The translations under genes were made by a program, and so were the position numbers. The notes beneath the pieces are model-generated. The model worked only from the letters and a program-made list of their open reading frames with translations, had not been told where the DNA came from and made no database searches. A stretch of 64,000 nucleotides of DNA from Shewanella violacea DSS12 (lineage in GTDB: Bacteria > Pseudomonadota > Gammaproteobacteria > Enterobacterales > Shewanellaceae): positions 1,860,001-1,924,000 of the forward strand of contig NC_014012.1 of assembly GCF_000091325.1 (NCBI RefSeq), given 5' to 3'. Below are positions 37,730 through 49,994 of the stretch, piece after piece. Position 1 is the stretch's first letter, and every line of letters begins with the position of its first letter.

Positions 37730-40700
37730 ATGAGACTCAAACAGATAAAACTTGCTGGATTTAAGTCGTTTGTCGATTCAACTAAGATCCCCTTTCTAAA
37801 TCCCCTAAGTGCCATCATTGGCCCTAATGGCTGTGGTAAATCTAATATCATAGATGCCGTGCGTTGGGTATTAGGCGAAAGCTCGGCTAAGCATTTACGT
37901 GGCGACTCTATGGCCGACGTTATCTTTAATGGCTCGACGGCTCGTCGTCCTGTATCTGTGGCCAGTGTCGAGCTGAGCTTCGAGAACTTAGATGGTCGAT
38001 TAATGGGGGAATACTCCAGCTATCAAGAAATTGCCATTAAACGTCAAGTTAGCCGTGATGGAGATTCCAGCTACTTCTTAAATGGTCAGAAGTGTCGTCG
38101 TAAAGACATTACCGATCTGTTTATGGGTACGGGTCTTGGCCCGAGAAGCTATGCGATTATTGAGCAGGGGACGATATCAAGATTAATCGAGTCTAAACCT
38201 CAAGAACTCAGGGTGTTTATCGAAGAAGCTGCGGGGATCTCTCGTTATAAAGAGCGCCGACGTGAAACCGAAAATCGCATCCGTCACACCAGAGAGAACT
38301 TAGATCGTCTCGGTGATATTCGTAATGAGCTGGGTCGCCAGTTAGAGAAATTAGCTGAGCAAGCCTCGGAGGCGAAGCAATATCGTGAGCTGAAGCAGTC
38401 TGAGCGTCAGTTAGACTCAGAATTATTCGTGAGTCGCTATCTCGAGCTTATCCATCAAACCGAGAGACTGACCTTAGACGTGAATCGTCTCGAGTTAGCT
38501 AAGGCGGAGGTGGAGGCTGAGAAAGAGCGCACCGAACTCGAGTTGACTCGGCTCAATGTACAGCTAGTAGAATTAGATGGTGAAGAACAAAAACGCGTCG
38601 AGTCTTTCTACCTCTCAGGTACCCAGATAGCTAAACTTGAGCAAGAACTTAAGCATCGTCAGCAACAAGACTCACATGTTGAGCAACGCATTACGGGTAT
38701 CGTTCATAAGCTGAACCAACATAAAGATAAATTATCTTCTGATGAGACAAGTCAGCAGGCATTGAGTGAGGAGCTGGTTCTCAAACGGCCTCAGATAGAA
38801 CAGACTCATTTGTCTTTGACCCAAGTTACTGCCGACTTGAGTGCACATGAGCTTAAAGCCGCTGAATCAAGAACTCTGTTATCCGAACACAAAGAAAAAG
38901 TTTCCTCCTATCGATTAGCCTATGAAGTATCACGGGGTAAATTGTCACATCAAGGCATTATGTTGGAGCAGACAAGGGCTCAGCTTTCTAGCATAGAGCA
39001 AGATGCTGCGGGGCTCCTGAAACAAGAAGATGTCAAGATTGGACAAGATAATCTTGGTCGATTAACTCAGTGGCAAATCGATGCCATGGAGCAAGGTGAG
39101 ATCAATGATGAATTGGATCAGAAGCTAACCGATCTTCTACAAAGCCAAGTTAATCTCAAGGCTAAACAGGAAGCCTTGAGTCAATCTCTCGCCGAAGAGC
39201 GAGGTCGGTTGGCCTTAATTACTAAGCTACTGCTCGATGACGAGAATCAATCGGGTGCTAAAGCCCTATGGCAGCTTATTAATGTTCAGCCTGGTTGGGA
39301 GAAAGCGGTAGAGCTGATATTCGACGGTTTACTGAAAATGCCAGCGGGTGTGGAGAAAGGTGAGTTTGGCTTTGAAGGGCTTATATCTCAAGAGTGGCAT
39401 GGAATGAGCAGTAATGCCAACCTCTCACCTTGGTTGAGTCTGATACGATGGGCCGAAACGCTGGAACAGGCTAGAGAGCTAGTGTCTGGGATTAGTGAGC
39501 ACGAACGTATAGTGACTGCGGATGGCTACCTGTTAGGTAAAGGCTTCGTGATCAAAAAGGGCACAGATTCAGGCTCCTTGGTTCAACTTAAACGTGAGCA
39601 AGAAGCGTTAGATGTCAGTATTGATGATAGTGAAGCCTTACTTAGTGAACTTAACAATCAAGGCCATGGTTTAGACGCTAATATCACGCCGTTAAAAATA
39701 GAGCTGGCATCGGGCATTGACACTCTGCAGAAGCTCAATGTCTCCATTGCTAGATTGACTGTGCAGATAGAAGCGGACAAACAGCGAAATAAAGACCTAA
39801 GCCAGCGCCGAGAGCACTTGGTCTCTGAACTTGCCCGACTAAAAGTACTGCTTAATAAGCAGCAAGAGGATGAGGTGAGTGTTCTTGCTAACCTAGATAA
39901 TGCACAATCTAGCCTGAAGCAAGGTGAGCAAGCGCAAACTAGCTTAGTTAAAGGGCTTGATGAACAAGTCGACTCGGTAGGTGTCTTTAAAGATAAATAC
40001 CAGCAAGTGCAACAAGCAGATCGTGATTTGAGCCAGGTATGCCAGACATTAACGACTAAGCTGGCGCTCAATGAGCAGTCCATCAATCAGCAGCGCGTTC
40101 GTATCGAAGAGCTGACCTTAGCTAAATCCGCGCTTGAACATCAACTTGTTGAGCAAAATGTGGCCAGTGAAGATGGTCAGTTAAGCAGCTTAAAAGAGCA
40201 GTTAGGTCAGGCACTGGCACAGCAACAAACTAAGCAGGTCGAACTTGCTAGGTTGCGTCAGCAGCAAACTAAATTGCAAGAATCGTGTGATAGCTCAGGA
40301 ATAAAGAAAAAACAACAGCTTGGCAAGACAGAAGACTTGACTCAGTCTATCAGCACGTTAAAGTTACGTCGCGAAGGTTTGAAAGGTCAGGCTGATAGCC
40401 AACTGATGCAGCTTAAAGAGCAAGATATTGAGTTGGAGCAAGTCAAATCTTCGCTAGATCTGAAAAAGAGTTCTCAGGTTCGTCAACGAGAGCTTGAAAG
40501 GATCCGAGCTCAAATTATTCATCTAGGCGCTATTAACTTGGCCGCTATTGAAGAATATGAACAGCAAGGTGAACGTAAGAACTATTTAGATAGCCAAGAT
40601 GAAGATCTTACTTCGGCCTTGACCAGTCTGGAGGAGGCGATACGTAAGATAGATAAAGAAACCAAGAGTCGCTTTAAAGATACCTTCGATAAAGTGAATA

Positions 40701-41140
40701 AAGATTTGGGTATACTCTTTCCCAAGGTTTTTGGCGGTGGCAGTGCCACGTTGGCTCTGACCCATGATGATCTACTCGAGGCTGGAGTGACCATTATGGC
40801 TAGACCGCCAGGGAAAAAGAATAGTACGATCCACCTTCTTTCTGGTGGAGAAAAAGCGTTAACCGCATTATCATTGGTATTTGCGATATTTAGGCTTAAT
40901 CCAGCACCATTTTGTATGCTAGATGAAGTTGATGCGCCTTTGGATGACGCAAACGTCGATAGATTCTGTCGATTAGTGAAAGAGATGTCTCAGACTGTAC
41001 AATTTATTTTTATCAGCCATAACAAGTTAACGATGGAAATGGCTGACCAACTGATAGGAGTTACTATGCATGAACCTGGAGTTTCACGCATAGTTGCTGT
41101 TGATATTGATGAAGCGGTGGCACTGGCCGACGCTGGATAA
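37730..41140 (+). CDS. smc: Chromosome segregation protein SMC
   Basis: A 1136-residue SMC ATPase for chromosome organisation. The N-terminal head has [18 protein letters not shown] and Walker [10 protein letters not shown]. Then come a long coiled coil (about residues 165-500), a hinge (about 510-640), a second coiled coil (Gln/Leu/Glu-rich) and the C-terminal head with the ABC signature [18 protein letters not shown] and Walker [18 protein letters not shown]. This is the bacterial SMC type rather than MukB. The start is ATG at 37730. It is followed by zipA only 22 bp later. Confidence 0.96.
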   Translation: MRLKQIKLAGFKSFVDSTKIPFLNPLSAIIGPNGCGKSNIIDAVRWVLGESSAKHLRGDSMADVIFNGSTARRPVSVASVELSFENLDGRLMGEYSSYQEIAIKRQVSRDGDSSYFLNGQKCRRKDITDLFMGTGLGPRSYAIIEQGTISRLIESKPQELRVFIEEAAGISRYKERRRETENRIRHTRENLDRLGDIRNELGRQLEKLAEQASEAKQYRELKQSERQLDSELFVSRYLELIHQTERLTLDVNRLELAKAEVEAEKERTELELTRLNVQLVELDGEEQKRVESFYLSGTQIAKLEQELKHRQQQDSHVEQRITGIVHKLNQHKDKLSSDETSQQALSEELVLKRPQIEQTHLSLTQVTADLSAHELKAAESRTLLSEHKEKVSSYRLAYEVSRGKLSHQGIMLEQTRAQLSSIEQDAAGLLKQEDVKIGQDNLGRLTQWQIDAMEQGEINDELDQKLTDLLQSQVNLKAKQEALSQSLAEERGRLALITKLLLDDENQSGAKALWQLINVQPGWEKAVELIFDGLLKMPAGVEKGEFGFEGLISQEWHGMSSNANLSPWLSLIRWAETLEQARELVSGISEHERIVTADGYLLGKGFVIKKGTDSGSLVQLKREQEALDVSIDDSEALLSELNNQGHGLDANITPLKIELASGIDTLQKLNVSIARLTVQIEADKQRNKDLSQRREHLVSELARLKVLLNKQQEDEVSVLANLDNAQSSLKQGEQAQTSLVKGLDEQVDSVGVFKDKYQQVQQADRDLSQVCQTLTTKLALNEQSINQQRVRIEELTLAKSALEHQLVEQNVASEDGQLSSLKEQLGQALAQQQTKQVELARLRQQQTKLQESCDSSGIKKKQQLGKTEDLTQSISTLKLRREGLKGQADSQLMQLKEQDIELEQVKSSLDLKKSSQVRQRELERIRAQIIHLGAINLAAIEEYEQQGERKNYLDSQDEDLTSALTSLEEAIRKIDKETKSRFKDTFDKVNKDLGILFPKVFGGGSATLALTHDDLLEAGVTIMARPPGKKNSTIHLLSGGEKALTALSLVFAIFRLNPAPFCMLDEVDAPLDDANVDRFCRLVKEMSQTVQFIFISHNKLTMEMADQLIGVTMHEPGVSRIVAVDIDEAVALADAG

Positions 41141-41162
41141 CATAGGAAAGACAGGGTACCCA

Positions 41163-42155
41163 ATGGAAAATTTGCAACTTGTATTATTCGTTTTAGGCGC
41201 AATAGCTATTATCGCCGTACTTGTGCATGGTTTTTGGTCCATTAGAAAGCAACAACCTAAATCAATCAAAAATAGCGCCATTACTGGCTTAAACAAAGAG
41301 GAGTCCCCAAGTCGGGATTCACAAGGCTTTGATGTCGACGGTATTGGTCAAGTCAGGGTTTTTAAAAAAGAACAGAGTCTAGATGAAGAAGCCTTAACTG
41401 AGGCGGTGAATTTTAATTCGGTAGAGAATGAGAGCCATTTTTCATTGTCAGATCAGCCGAAACAGAAGATGAATCGCCAGAGACAAGAGCCAGTATTATC
41501 AGCTCAAGATTCTGAAGACCTCAATCAGATGGAACTTGGACTCGGACAAGAAGCTGTACTGGCTCAAAGTGTTCAGTTTGACGGTGAAAGTGCCGTACTT
41601 GAGGCTGAATCATTGGTAGAGACAGCGACACCTAAATCTACACCTACTTATGCTACACCTGTGACTGAACCTAGAATAAAAACCGCAATAAAACCTCAGG
41701 CTAAAATAGAGCCAGAGGTTGTAGAGCAAGAGACCTTAGTCGAACCAAGGGATGTATTGGTGCTGCATGTCGTTGCTGCAGAAGGTCAGGAATTAAATGG
41801 CGCCGAATTGTTACCGAGTTTGCTCACGCTTAACTTTAAGTTTGGTGACATGAATATTTTCCATCGTCATCTAGATAATGCTGGCACAGGCAAGGTGTTA
41901 TTCTCGCTGGCGAACATGGTAAAACCTGGTATTTTCAATCCAGATGAAATGGAACAGTTCAGCACCGAAGGTGTGGTGTTATTTATGACATTACCTTGTC
42001 ATGGTGATCCCTTGATGAACTTCTCGATTATGCTCAATTCTGCACAGCAGCTTGCAGACGATTTAGGTGGTCAAGTACTCGATGGCGGACGTGATGCCTG
42101 GAGTGAAACCACCAAGCAAAGCTATCTGCAGCGTATTCGAGCTCAAATTTCTTAA
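41163..42155 (+). CDS. zipA: Cell division protein ZipA
   Basis: A 330-residue FtsZ anchor: one N-terminal helix ([22 protein letters not shown]) places it in the inner membrane. A Pro/Gln/Glu-rich flexible linker (about 30-195) and the C-terminal FtsZ-binding domain follow ([58 protein letters not shown] as landmarks). It starts at ATG 41163; the longer frame from 41094 overlaps smc in another register. It is followed by a terminator and then ligA. Confidence 0.94.
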   Translation: MENLQLVLFVLGAIAIIAVLVHGFWSIRKQQPKSIKNSAITGLNKEESPSRDSQGFDVDGIGQVRVFKKEQSLDEEALTEAVNFNSVENESHFSLSDQPKQKMNRQRQEPVLSAQDSEDLNQMELGLGQEAVLAQSVQFDGESAVLEAESLVETATPKSTPTYATPVTEPRIKTAIKPQAKIEPEVVEQETLVEPRDVLVLHVVAAEGQELNGAELLPSLLTLNFKFGDMNIFHRHLDNAGTGKVLFSLANMVKPGIFNPDEMEQFSTEGVVLFMTLPCHGDPLMNFSIMLNSAQQLADDLGGQVLDGGRDAWSETTKQSYLQRIRAQIS

Positions 42156-42183
42156 ATATCGCCCAACAGACTCATTGATTTTA

Positions 42184-44281
<2,098 letters not shown>

Positions 44282-44307
44282 TGTCAACTCACCTTTTTAA
44301 CGCCTTT

Positions 44308-44333
44308 AAACGCCATCTCTGATGGCGTTTTTT
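44308..44333 (+). terminator. Rho-independent terminator of ligA
   Basis: A 10-bp stem AAACGCCATC / GATGGCGTTT with a 3-base loop, followed by a T-run, 27 bp after the ligA stop. Confidence 0.88.
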
Positions 44334-44419
44334 ATGCTTTATTACCCAGCTATTGAAAAAGACTTTTTTGGCACCATATCAGTGTTAAGACATTGTATAA
44401 ATAAAATAATAGGAACAGC

Positions 44420-44923
44420 GTGGATTTTAGTAATATCACCTGGCTCGATGATAAGGGCCATATTAAGCCCCCCTTGTATCTCTATTTGATACTGGTATTT
44501 ATCGCACGGGGTTGGTGTATTTTTATCGCATCACTGACACAAGCCAGCGATAGAGCGGCTCTGGTAGCCATGTTTTATCCGCAAAAGTCAGATTTTATCA
44601 TGGCATTAGTGGCGGGCTTCGGCGCCTTAGTCATTTATGGCGTTGTCATCGCCGAGCGTAAACGTAAACCTGATTGGCTCAGGCCTATGTTTACTCAATT
44701 GAAGTGGCTGTTACTCTTGTTGCTTGTCATAGATGGTGCCTTGTTGGTCGAGCGGACAATTAACTCTTATTACCTCTATAGCTGGAGCACTGGGCTGGAT
44801 GCCATGCTGCTATTTTGGAGCCTGCTCTACCTGTTTAAGTCTAAGCGCTTAACCTATTACTTTGCCGATTGGGATAAGGATGAAGAAGTTGAACAAGCAG
44901 ATATAAAGGTCTCTGATAACTAG
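44420..44923 (+). CDS. DUF2919 family membrane protein
   Basis: A 167-residue inner-membrane protein with four predicted helices, starting at a GTG (44420) with AGGAA 4-5 bases upstream. The beginning, VDFSNITWLDDKGHIKPPLYLY (read from the GTG), and the PPxxLYxxLxFxARxW pattern match the DUF2919 (YfeZ-like) family. Function unknown. It lies directly downstream of ligA behind a terminator. Confidence 0.85.
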   Translation: MDFSNITWLDDKGHIKPPLYLYLILVFIARGWCIFIASLTQASDRAALVAMFYPQKSDFIMALVAGFGALVIYGVVIAERKRKPDWLRPMFTQLKWLLLLLLVIDGALLVERTINSYYLYSWSTGLDAMLLFWSLLYLFKSKRLTYYFADWDKDEEVEQADIKVSDN

Positions 44924-44967
44924 AGTAATAGATTATTAAGCAGTTCATAAATTTTAGGCAAAAAAAT

Positions 44968-44987
44968 GGCGCTGCATGGGCAGCGCC
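44968..44987 (-). terminator. Minus-strand terminator of the small transcript
   Basis: An 8-bp GC-rich stem GGCGCTGC / GCAGCGCC with an ATGG loop; on the minus strand it is followed by CAT and T6, a strong intrinsic terminator. It lies 22 bp after the stop of the 26-codon ORF at 45010-45090. The only annotated gene it could otherwise serve is the plus-strand DUF2919 gene, for which the T-run is on the wrong side. Confidence 0.8.
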
Positions 44988-45009
44988 TAAAGATCTTTCA
45001 CTTTTACTA

Positions 45010-45090
45010 TTAAGTAAGAGCAGAAATACGAACAGCGAAATCGTATTTCGATCCAGGAATGTTAACAAAATACCTTGTCAAATCTATCAT
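45010..45090 (-). CDS. Predicted 26-residue small protein
   Basis: An ATG at 45090, preceded by GAGAGTAGAG, opens a 26-codon frame encoding MIDLTRYFVNIPGSK followed by YDFAVRISALT and a TAA stop. It is flanked by a good sigma-70-like promoter about 125 bp upstream and a strong terminator 22 bp downstream, so it looks like a stand-alone short gene or a dual-function small RNA. I do not recognise the peptide. It has no long hydrophobic segment and is slightly basic. It could also be an untranslated small RNA in which the frame is accidental. Confidence 0.45.
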   Translation of the reverse strand: MIDLTRYFVNIPGSKYDFAVRISALT

Positions 45091-45214
45091 CTCTACTCTC
45101 AACAATAAGCGACAGCATAATTTAGATAATAGCTCTGATATTAAGGACAATTGACAGCAACACTCTTTAAGTCAATGTGATCGGGGTGTCCACGTCTTCC
45201 TAAAGAACTCAGTC

Positions 45215-45242
45215 ACTATAGCATAAAGAATATTGTATACAA
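45215..45242 (-). promoter_or_regulatory. Sigma-70-like promoter for the small minus-strand transcript
   Basis: On the minus strand TTGTAT (45242-45237), a 16-bp spacer and TATAGT (45220-45215) form a good -35/-10 pair. The predicted start near 45208 and the terminator at 44968-44987 would give an RNA of about 245 nt. No plus-strand gene uses it. Confidence 0.5.
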
Positions 45243-45643
45243 TGATGCAATGTTGCCAGTTTGTTATATCTTATGCCTAATATTTATAAGCCAATTAAGG
45301 GGCAAAATTCTTCTGCTAAGGTAAATACACCTTGTTTTTTTTAGTGTTACCAGATTGAATAGCAAGGGAATATAGGGCTAAATCTGTGTCTCTAGTGTGA
45401 TTAACTTGTATTAGCGTTAACGCTAAGGCATAAGTTGGCTCTGGCAGATGCTCACCCCTATTTTTAACAATTTTCTCCCATTAATTACTTATGGTTTTTA
45501 GTTATTGCTCTATAGTTATGTCATTAAGTTCAGTGGGTTTTCAGTAAGCGTATTATACTTAACTTGTTAGTGGGACTGAGCACAGTAGGATCATTTAACC
45601 AGACCATCTGGTCACGAAGGGCGTTGCGAAGGAGTTTTATTGG

Positions 45644-46849
45644 GTGGCTAAAGCCGAACAGATACATTTACCCCTATCTAAGTTACAAATTGGGCTCACT
45701 GTTAAGTTACCTCTCTCGTGGAAGAATCATCCTTTCCTGTTTAATCGTGTCGAAATTAAAGAAGAAGCGCAAATAGAGCTGATCAAGAGCCTAGGGGTTC
45801 CCTATGTGATCGTGTTAGCGGGAGCTGAGCTATTACCCGAAGAGGTTGAAGAAGAGGCTGTTGAAAAGGAAGTTAAACAAGTCGTCAAAGAGGTAGATCC
45901 TAAGGCCCTTGTTCGTAAATCGCTTCGACTCAGCCAACAAAGATTTGTGCTATGTGTGAATGAGAGTCGGGCTGCGTTCAGTAAGATAGGCAGTGACCCC
46001 GAAGGTGCCTATCGCAGCTCAGTAACGTTAGTCGAAGAGATGCTAGATCACATGTTGGAAATAGATAAGCCATTCCTGGCATTGGTGAGTGCTGGTGAGT
46101 CCGATGCTAGTGTGACTCAGCATGGCATTTCGGTGGCCGTAGTGGCTTTGATGATAGCCAAGGCGTTGGAAATGCCAAAGTCTGATATGCGAGATATTGC
46201 TTTAGGCTGCTTGTATCATGATATTGGCAAATTAAAAGTCCCGGATATTATTCGTCGTAAGAAAGGGACTTTAACCGAGCATGAAGCCAACTTTATGAAG
46301 ATGCACCCAAATTTCGGTTATGACATGCTGAATAAATCTGGGTTATATGATCAAGCTGTGTTGAATATTGTGCTCCATCATCATGAGTTTATCGATGGTA
46401 CCGGCTACCCCGATGGTCTTAAAGGTAACAAGATACCTATGGTGATTCAGGTCGTGAGTCTCGCCAACGATTACGACAGACAGCTTTGGGCCGAAAATGT
46501 ACGTTCCCCCCAGGTGGCATTGGGTTATTTGTTTAAAAATAGGGCGGGAAAACACGCAGAGTCGTTAATTGCTGTGCTGGTTAAAATTTTGGGTATCTAT
46601 CCTCCCGGCACAATAGTCGAGCTATCGGATAAGTCTGTGGGTAAGGTGATGATGACCACCAAAGAGGTTAAGCAACCTCAGGTTTGGGCCTGTAACCCAG
46701 ATGGTAGCGAACCTGCCTTACGATTTTTGACCAAGGAAAAAGTGCTAGTCGAAAAAGTATTAAAGCTGGAGGAGCTGTCGGAAGGGGCTATGAAGTCTTT
46801 GCAGGCCGATATGGGCATTAGTTTTTATTTCAGTGGTGTACCGAGTTAG
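45644..46849 (+). CDS. HD-GYP cyclic-di-GMP phosphodiesterase with DUF3391 N-terminus
   Basis: 401 residues. The N-terminal part (QIHLPLSKLQIGLTVKLPLSW) matches the DUF3391 domain often placed before HD-GYP. The HD-GYP domain follows: first His in TQHGISVAVVALMIAKAL, the HD pair in CLYHDIGKLKVPD, HHHEFIDGTGYPDGLKG with the GYP motif, and a further VVSLANDYDRQ. Such enzymes hydrolyse cyclic di-GMP; the metal-binding residues look intact. The start is a GTG (45644) with AAGGAG about 9 bases upstream. Together with the GGDEF protein at 23.7 kb it gives both halves of a c-di-GMP cycle in this window. Confidence 0.92.
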   Translation: MAKAEQIHLPLSKLQIGLTVKLPLSWKNHPFLFNRVEIKEEAQIELIKSLGVPYVIVLAGAELLPEEVEEEAVEKEVKQVVKEVDPKALVRKSLRLSQQRFVLCVNESRAAFSKIGSDPEGAYRSSVTLVEEMLDHMLEIDKPFLALVSAGESDASVTQHGISVAVVALMIAKALEMPKSDMRDIALGCLYHDIGKLKVPDIIRRKKGTLTEHEANFMKMHPNFGYDMLNKSGLYDQAVLNIVLHHHEFIDGTGYPDGLKGNKIPMVIQVVSLANDYDRQLWAENVRSPQVALGYLFKNRAGKHAESLIAVLVKILGIYPPGTIVELSDKSVGKVMMTTKEVKQPQVWACNPDGSEPALRFLTKEKVLVEKVLKLEELSEGAMKSLQADMGISFYFSGVPS

Positions 46850-46942
46850 CCACAGGCTTAATATCAATGAGTATAACGACTAGTTAATTAATCGGGTTCA
46901 CTCTATGATGAGATGAGTCGATTTTAACTATAGGTTTATAGC

Positions 46943-47818
46943 TTGAAGATTAACACAGTGAGTATTGTCGGTTGTGGCTGGTTCGGTCTCCCTTTAGCTA
47001 AGCTGCTTGTCAAACAGGGTTACCAAGTCAGTGGTAGTAAGAGAGATAAAGAGGCTGCCAATAAGCTGAAAAAAGAGGGCATCCAGGGCTTTAGCTTAGA
47101 TCTTGACCATCATAAATTTAATGGACAATGTGTCGAAACGGATAAGCTATTTCAGAACGGTGTCGAGTTAACATCTGAATTAGAGTCTGAATTTAAAGCA
47201 TCTTTGCATACTCATGCTCTAGTGATCAATATTCCCCCATCTCTTAGAAAGCAACCCAATGGTTATCTTAAACGACTCGTCTACCTTAAATCGTTAATGG
47301 CCGACCATGTATACCAGCGAGTCATATTTATCAGTACCTCTGGGGTATATCCTGCTACTGGGCAATCCATGACCGAGGGTGATGCGGTGGCTCATTCGCC
47401 ATCCAGCAACATTTTACTTCAGGCCGAAAGCCTGTTTTTACAAGATTATCCTACCTGCGTACTGAGATTCTCGGGACTTATGGGTCCAGCTAGACATCCT
47501 GGGCGTTTCCTTGCGGGAAAGACCGGCTTACCCGGGGCGGATGCGCCGGTAAATTTAGTACACCTAGATGATTGTATCGGCGCAGTTTCCTGTCTACTGT
47601 CTAAGGAGCCGTTATCGCCTATCTATAACTTATGTGCATCGGCTCATCCCGGCCGCTCTGATTTTTATTCCCAAGCAGCCAAGTGCCTGTCATTAGTGGC
47701 GCCGACTTTCGGCGAAGAAGTCCAAGTAGCAAAAATCATCGATGGCAGTAAAATCACCAAAGAGTTAGGCTTTAATTACCGCCATAACTCCCCCTTAGAC
47801 ATGTTGGATAAGTGCTAA
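46943..47818 (+). CDS. NAD(P)-binding epimerase-like (SDR) protein
   Basis: 291 residues with an N-terminal Rossmann motif VSIVGCGWFGLPLAKLLVKQGY and a nucleoside-diphosphate-sugar-epimerase-like body (VIFISTSGVYPATG, CVLRFSGLMGPARHPGRFLAG, LVHLDDCIGAVSCLL). The usual YxxxK catalytic pair is not evident, so it may be a non-catalytic or atypical SDR of the YeeZ type. The start is a TTG at 46943; no strong ribosome site. Confidence 0.8.
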   Translation: MKINTVSIVGCGWFGLPLAKLLVKQGYQVSGSKRDKEAANKLKKEGIQGFSLDLDHHKFNGQCVETDKLFQNGVELTSELESEFKASLHTHALVINIPPSLRKQPNGYLKRLVYLKSLMADHVYQRVIFISTSGVYPATGQSMTEGDAVAHSPSSNILLQAESLFLQDYPTCVLRFSGLMGPARHPGRFLAGKTGLPGADAPVNLVHLDDCIGAVSCLLSKEPLSPIYNLCASAHPGRSDFYSQAAKCLSLVAPTFGEEVQVAKIIDGSKITKELGFNYRHNSPLDMLDKC

Positions 47819-47942
47819 TCGGGTTAGCTGAATGTTTTTGTGATAAACAAGCTACCGGCTATGGTTTCAGCCAATGAATGGTTTTATAAGTAGAATTTTA
47901 GCTAGATTTTGTACATAAATTTTATAAAAAGTAGGAGATACA

Positions 47943-48581
47943 ATGGAAGTTATCAAGTGGTCGTTTACAGGCTTTTTTATCCTTATGGCAAGTTTGGTCA
48001 TCAGTGACGAATCTGTGGCCAAGGACTTTGTCGAAGGCGTGGATTATGTGCAAGTAAAAGGAATACCCGAGGCTAAATCCCCGGTAGTGAGGGAGTTTTT
48101 CTCTTATAACTGTTCACACTGCTACCGTCAGGATCCCATTTTCGAAGAGGCGGTGGAGCTTCTAGGTGATAAAATTGATTTTGTGCGTACGCCAGTTGGC
48201 GGCGGACGTTCAAGCTGGGTTTTAAGCCAGCAAGCCTATTATCTGGCACAGAAATTTAAAATGACCCGCCAAGTCCATGGCAATATTTTTAAGCGTATCC
48301 ATGAGAAAGAGGGTCCTTTCACCCGATCCGCACAGCTTAAGGAATTCTTTGTCCAGCAAGGCGCCGATGCAAGTGCAGTAGAACAAGCCATGAACTCGGT
48401 GGATGCAAAGTTAGCCATCTCTCACTATGATACTCAAGCTCAATTAGCGGGGATCCGTGGTGTACCTTCATTGTTAGTCAATGGTAAATATCTCATAGTC
48501 TCGAAATCCAGAACACCGGAAGAGTTGGCTGACTTGGTTAATTACCTGTCAGCACTCAAAGCAGCTAAAAAGGCTAGCTAG
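47943..48581 (+). CDS. DsbA-family thiol:disulfide oxidoreductase
   Basis: A 212-residue periplasmic protein with a signal sequence (residues 1-26, WSFTGFFILMASLVISDESVA cut after SVA) and a thioredoxin fold. The redox motif is CSHC (in FFSYNCSHCYRQDP) rather than the CPHC of DsbA. The cis-Pro loop is GIRGVPSLLVNGKYLI. The helical insertion between them is present, and the length fits DsbA. It is likely an oxidant for secreted proteins or a specialised partner; its gene is separate from any dsbB here. AGGAG is 5 bases before ATG. Confidence 0.9.
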   Translation: MEVIKWSFTGFFILMASLVISDESVAKDFVEGVDYVQVKGIPEAKSPVVREFFSYNCSHCYRQDPIFEEAVELLGDKIDFVRTPVGGGRSSWVLSQQAYYLAQKFKMTRQVHGNIFKRIHEKEGPFTRSAQLKEFFVQQGADASAVEQAMNSVDAKLAISHYDTQAQLAGIRGVPSLLVNGKYLIVSKSRTPEELADLVNYLSALKAAKKAS

Positions 48582-48600
48582 TTTTTATTAAGCGCTTAAT

Positions 48601-48637
48601 AAAGCCCCTATGATGAGCAATCATAGCGGGCTTTTTT
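48601..48637 (+). terminator. Rho-independent terminator of the dsbA-like gene
   Basis: The stem AAAGCCC-CTATGAT / ATCATAG-GGGCTTT, with one bulged base, a 5-base loop and T6, starts 20 bp after the stop. Confidence 0.85.
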
Positions 48638-49256
48638 ATTTTAAGTTAGATTATTTCTAAGTTAGATTATGAAAGTATAATTTTAAGACGTTAGCTATTC
48701 TTTTCCTATCTCTCAGGGGTGTCCGCCTGTGGTAACTCATATCTAGATGGAGCTTCATTCCTCAAAACGTAAAGCATGTATGCTAAAGAATATGCCCTCA
48801 GATGATTTATAGACCGCTCATAAAAAGATAGAACTGCTAGTGAGAAGAGCTTAAATAGTGTTTCTAACTAGCCATTAGGTAAAGTTAGTTTAAAACCATA
48901 TTTTCAATAAAATAACGGTCAGTATATAGAATCTATTATTAAAATTAGGTTATTGTATTCAACTAGGGAAACACAGGCTGGGCTTAGTTTATTTTATGTA
49001 AAGTTAAGTAAAAAAGTAGGGCCTAGCCTTAAGGGATGAAGACATTTTTGTTACCGGTACTTTTTCCGTGAAGTGTAGGCCTGGTGTTCAAGAAGTTGAA
49101 CTAAATGAATTTTAAAGCTTAACTTTATTAGCCGTGCAATTCCCAAAGAGCATAATCAATTAGATTCACCAAGCTTGTCATGGTATTTCTGAGCAAATTA
49201 CTCGCCAGTTGCTGGCTTGATGTTGACGAGGCGTTTAATTAACTCAAGGAGTTTAG
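48638..49256. other. Intergenic region, start of the accessory segment
   Basis: About 620 bp, A/T-rich, with no credible gene. The only repeat I noticed is a short AAGTTAGATTAT direct repeat near 48642-48670. Confidence 0.45.
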
Positions 49257-49571
49257 ATGTTCGAAAATTTTATGAATGACACTGTTGAAGTGTTAAAGAC
49301 CAATGGCGAAAAATACGAAAACGTGGAAGTGAGCGTTCAATCAGAAATAATCTATATCCAACGGAGTGATGTTTTAATTGAAACTGGCGATTTGATCTTG
49401 AGAATAATGATTAATGGTGAGACTGAAACCTATCAAGTTGTTGATCCTGGATTTAATGAAGCTGGTTCACTATTGCCTGCAGGCTATCAAATAAAGCACA
49501 GAAAATTAGGATTGCCTGAAGTAGAAAAAGCCATCCAAAAAATCACAGACAAGCTTAATGGGTTAAATTAA
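49257..49571 (+). pseudogene. Hypothetical protein, N-terminal remnant of a longer gene
   Basis: The ATG has a perfect AAGGAG 5 bases upstream, and the 104-residue frame looks real (MFENFMNDTVEVLKTNGEKY at its start, then IYIQRSDVLIETGDLILR and YQVVDPGFNEAG). The TAA that ends it is probably a nonsense change. Beyond it, translated pieces in three frames continue like the C-terminal half of the same protein (see 49572-49843). I recall a widespread hypothetical-protein family with this N-terminus and a C-terminal segment similar to those pieces. Function unknown. Confidence 0.7.
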
Positions 49572-49843
49572 AGCGTAAACCATTCAGTAGGAACTCAATC
49601 AGTATTCTAAATAACGGCGATGTTAGCGAGCATATAATATCATTGCGCTCTGAGATTAATCGAGTTCTGAATTCTGAGAAAGAAAAATGAGGCTAGTGAG
49701 CTTGTTGAAGCAATAGCAAGCCAGTCTACTCATGATAAACCGAGTAAAGTGCTAGTCAGTTCACTTTTATCTTCGTTAGCCCCATGGGAAAGTTCGCTTC
49801 AATTGGTTCTGCTATATTAGCGGCCATAACTCTCATCAAATAA
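49572..49843 (+). pseudogene. Decayed 3' part of the same hypothetical gene
   Basis: Successive open pieces in different frames join into one plausible protein tail: NNGDVSEHIISLRSEINRV and a few more residues, then after a shift NEASELVEAIASQSTHDKPS and KVLVSSLLSSL, then after a second shift PMGKFASIGSAILAAITLIK with a TAA at 49841-49843. At least one nonsense change and two frameshifts are needed to restore it. Confidence 0.65.
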
Positions 49844-49994
49844 GCGTTTGATCAGTTAAGAGTCGAAGGCTCACTAAGGTATAAAAACCTTAGTTAGCGA
49901 CAGATAACTTAGACTGTGGTAGGGCAGAGCCCGCCAATGGTTTTATCCGTAGCCTTCAGGCAGATGATCTGCTGCCCTCGTTCTGTACATAGGT

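Larger units (their letters stand above)
44988..45643. other. Intergenic region containing the small transcription unit
   Basis: Apart from the promoter, the 26-codon ORF and the adjacent terminator on the minus strand, the stretch from about 45250 to 45643 is A/T-rich and shows no gene. Confidence 0.4.

Noticed and set aside
44841..45068. 75-codon frame on the minus strand overlapping the DUF2919 gene end
   Set aside because: It runs through the terminator hairpin and lies in a different frame from the better supported 26-codon ORF.
45181..45195. GGGTGTCCACG string similar to the IS3-like end at 32.0 kb
   Set aside because: Only about nine bases are shared and the string lies inside the leader of the small transcription unit; chance similarity.
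49150..49256. Third attC site before the decayed hypothetical gene (GGCGTTTAATT)
   Set aside because: The R' box does not fit GTTRRRY well and no complementary R'' box is found upstream.
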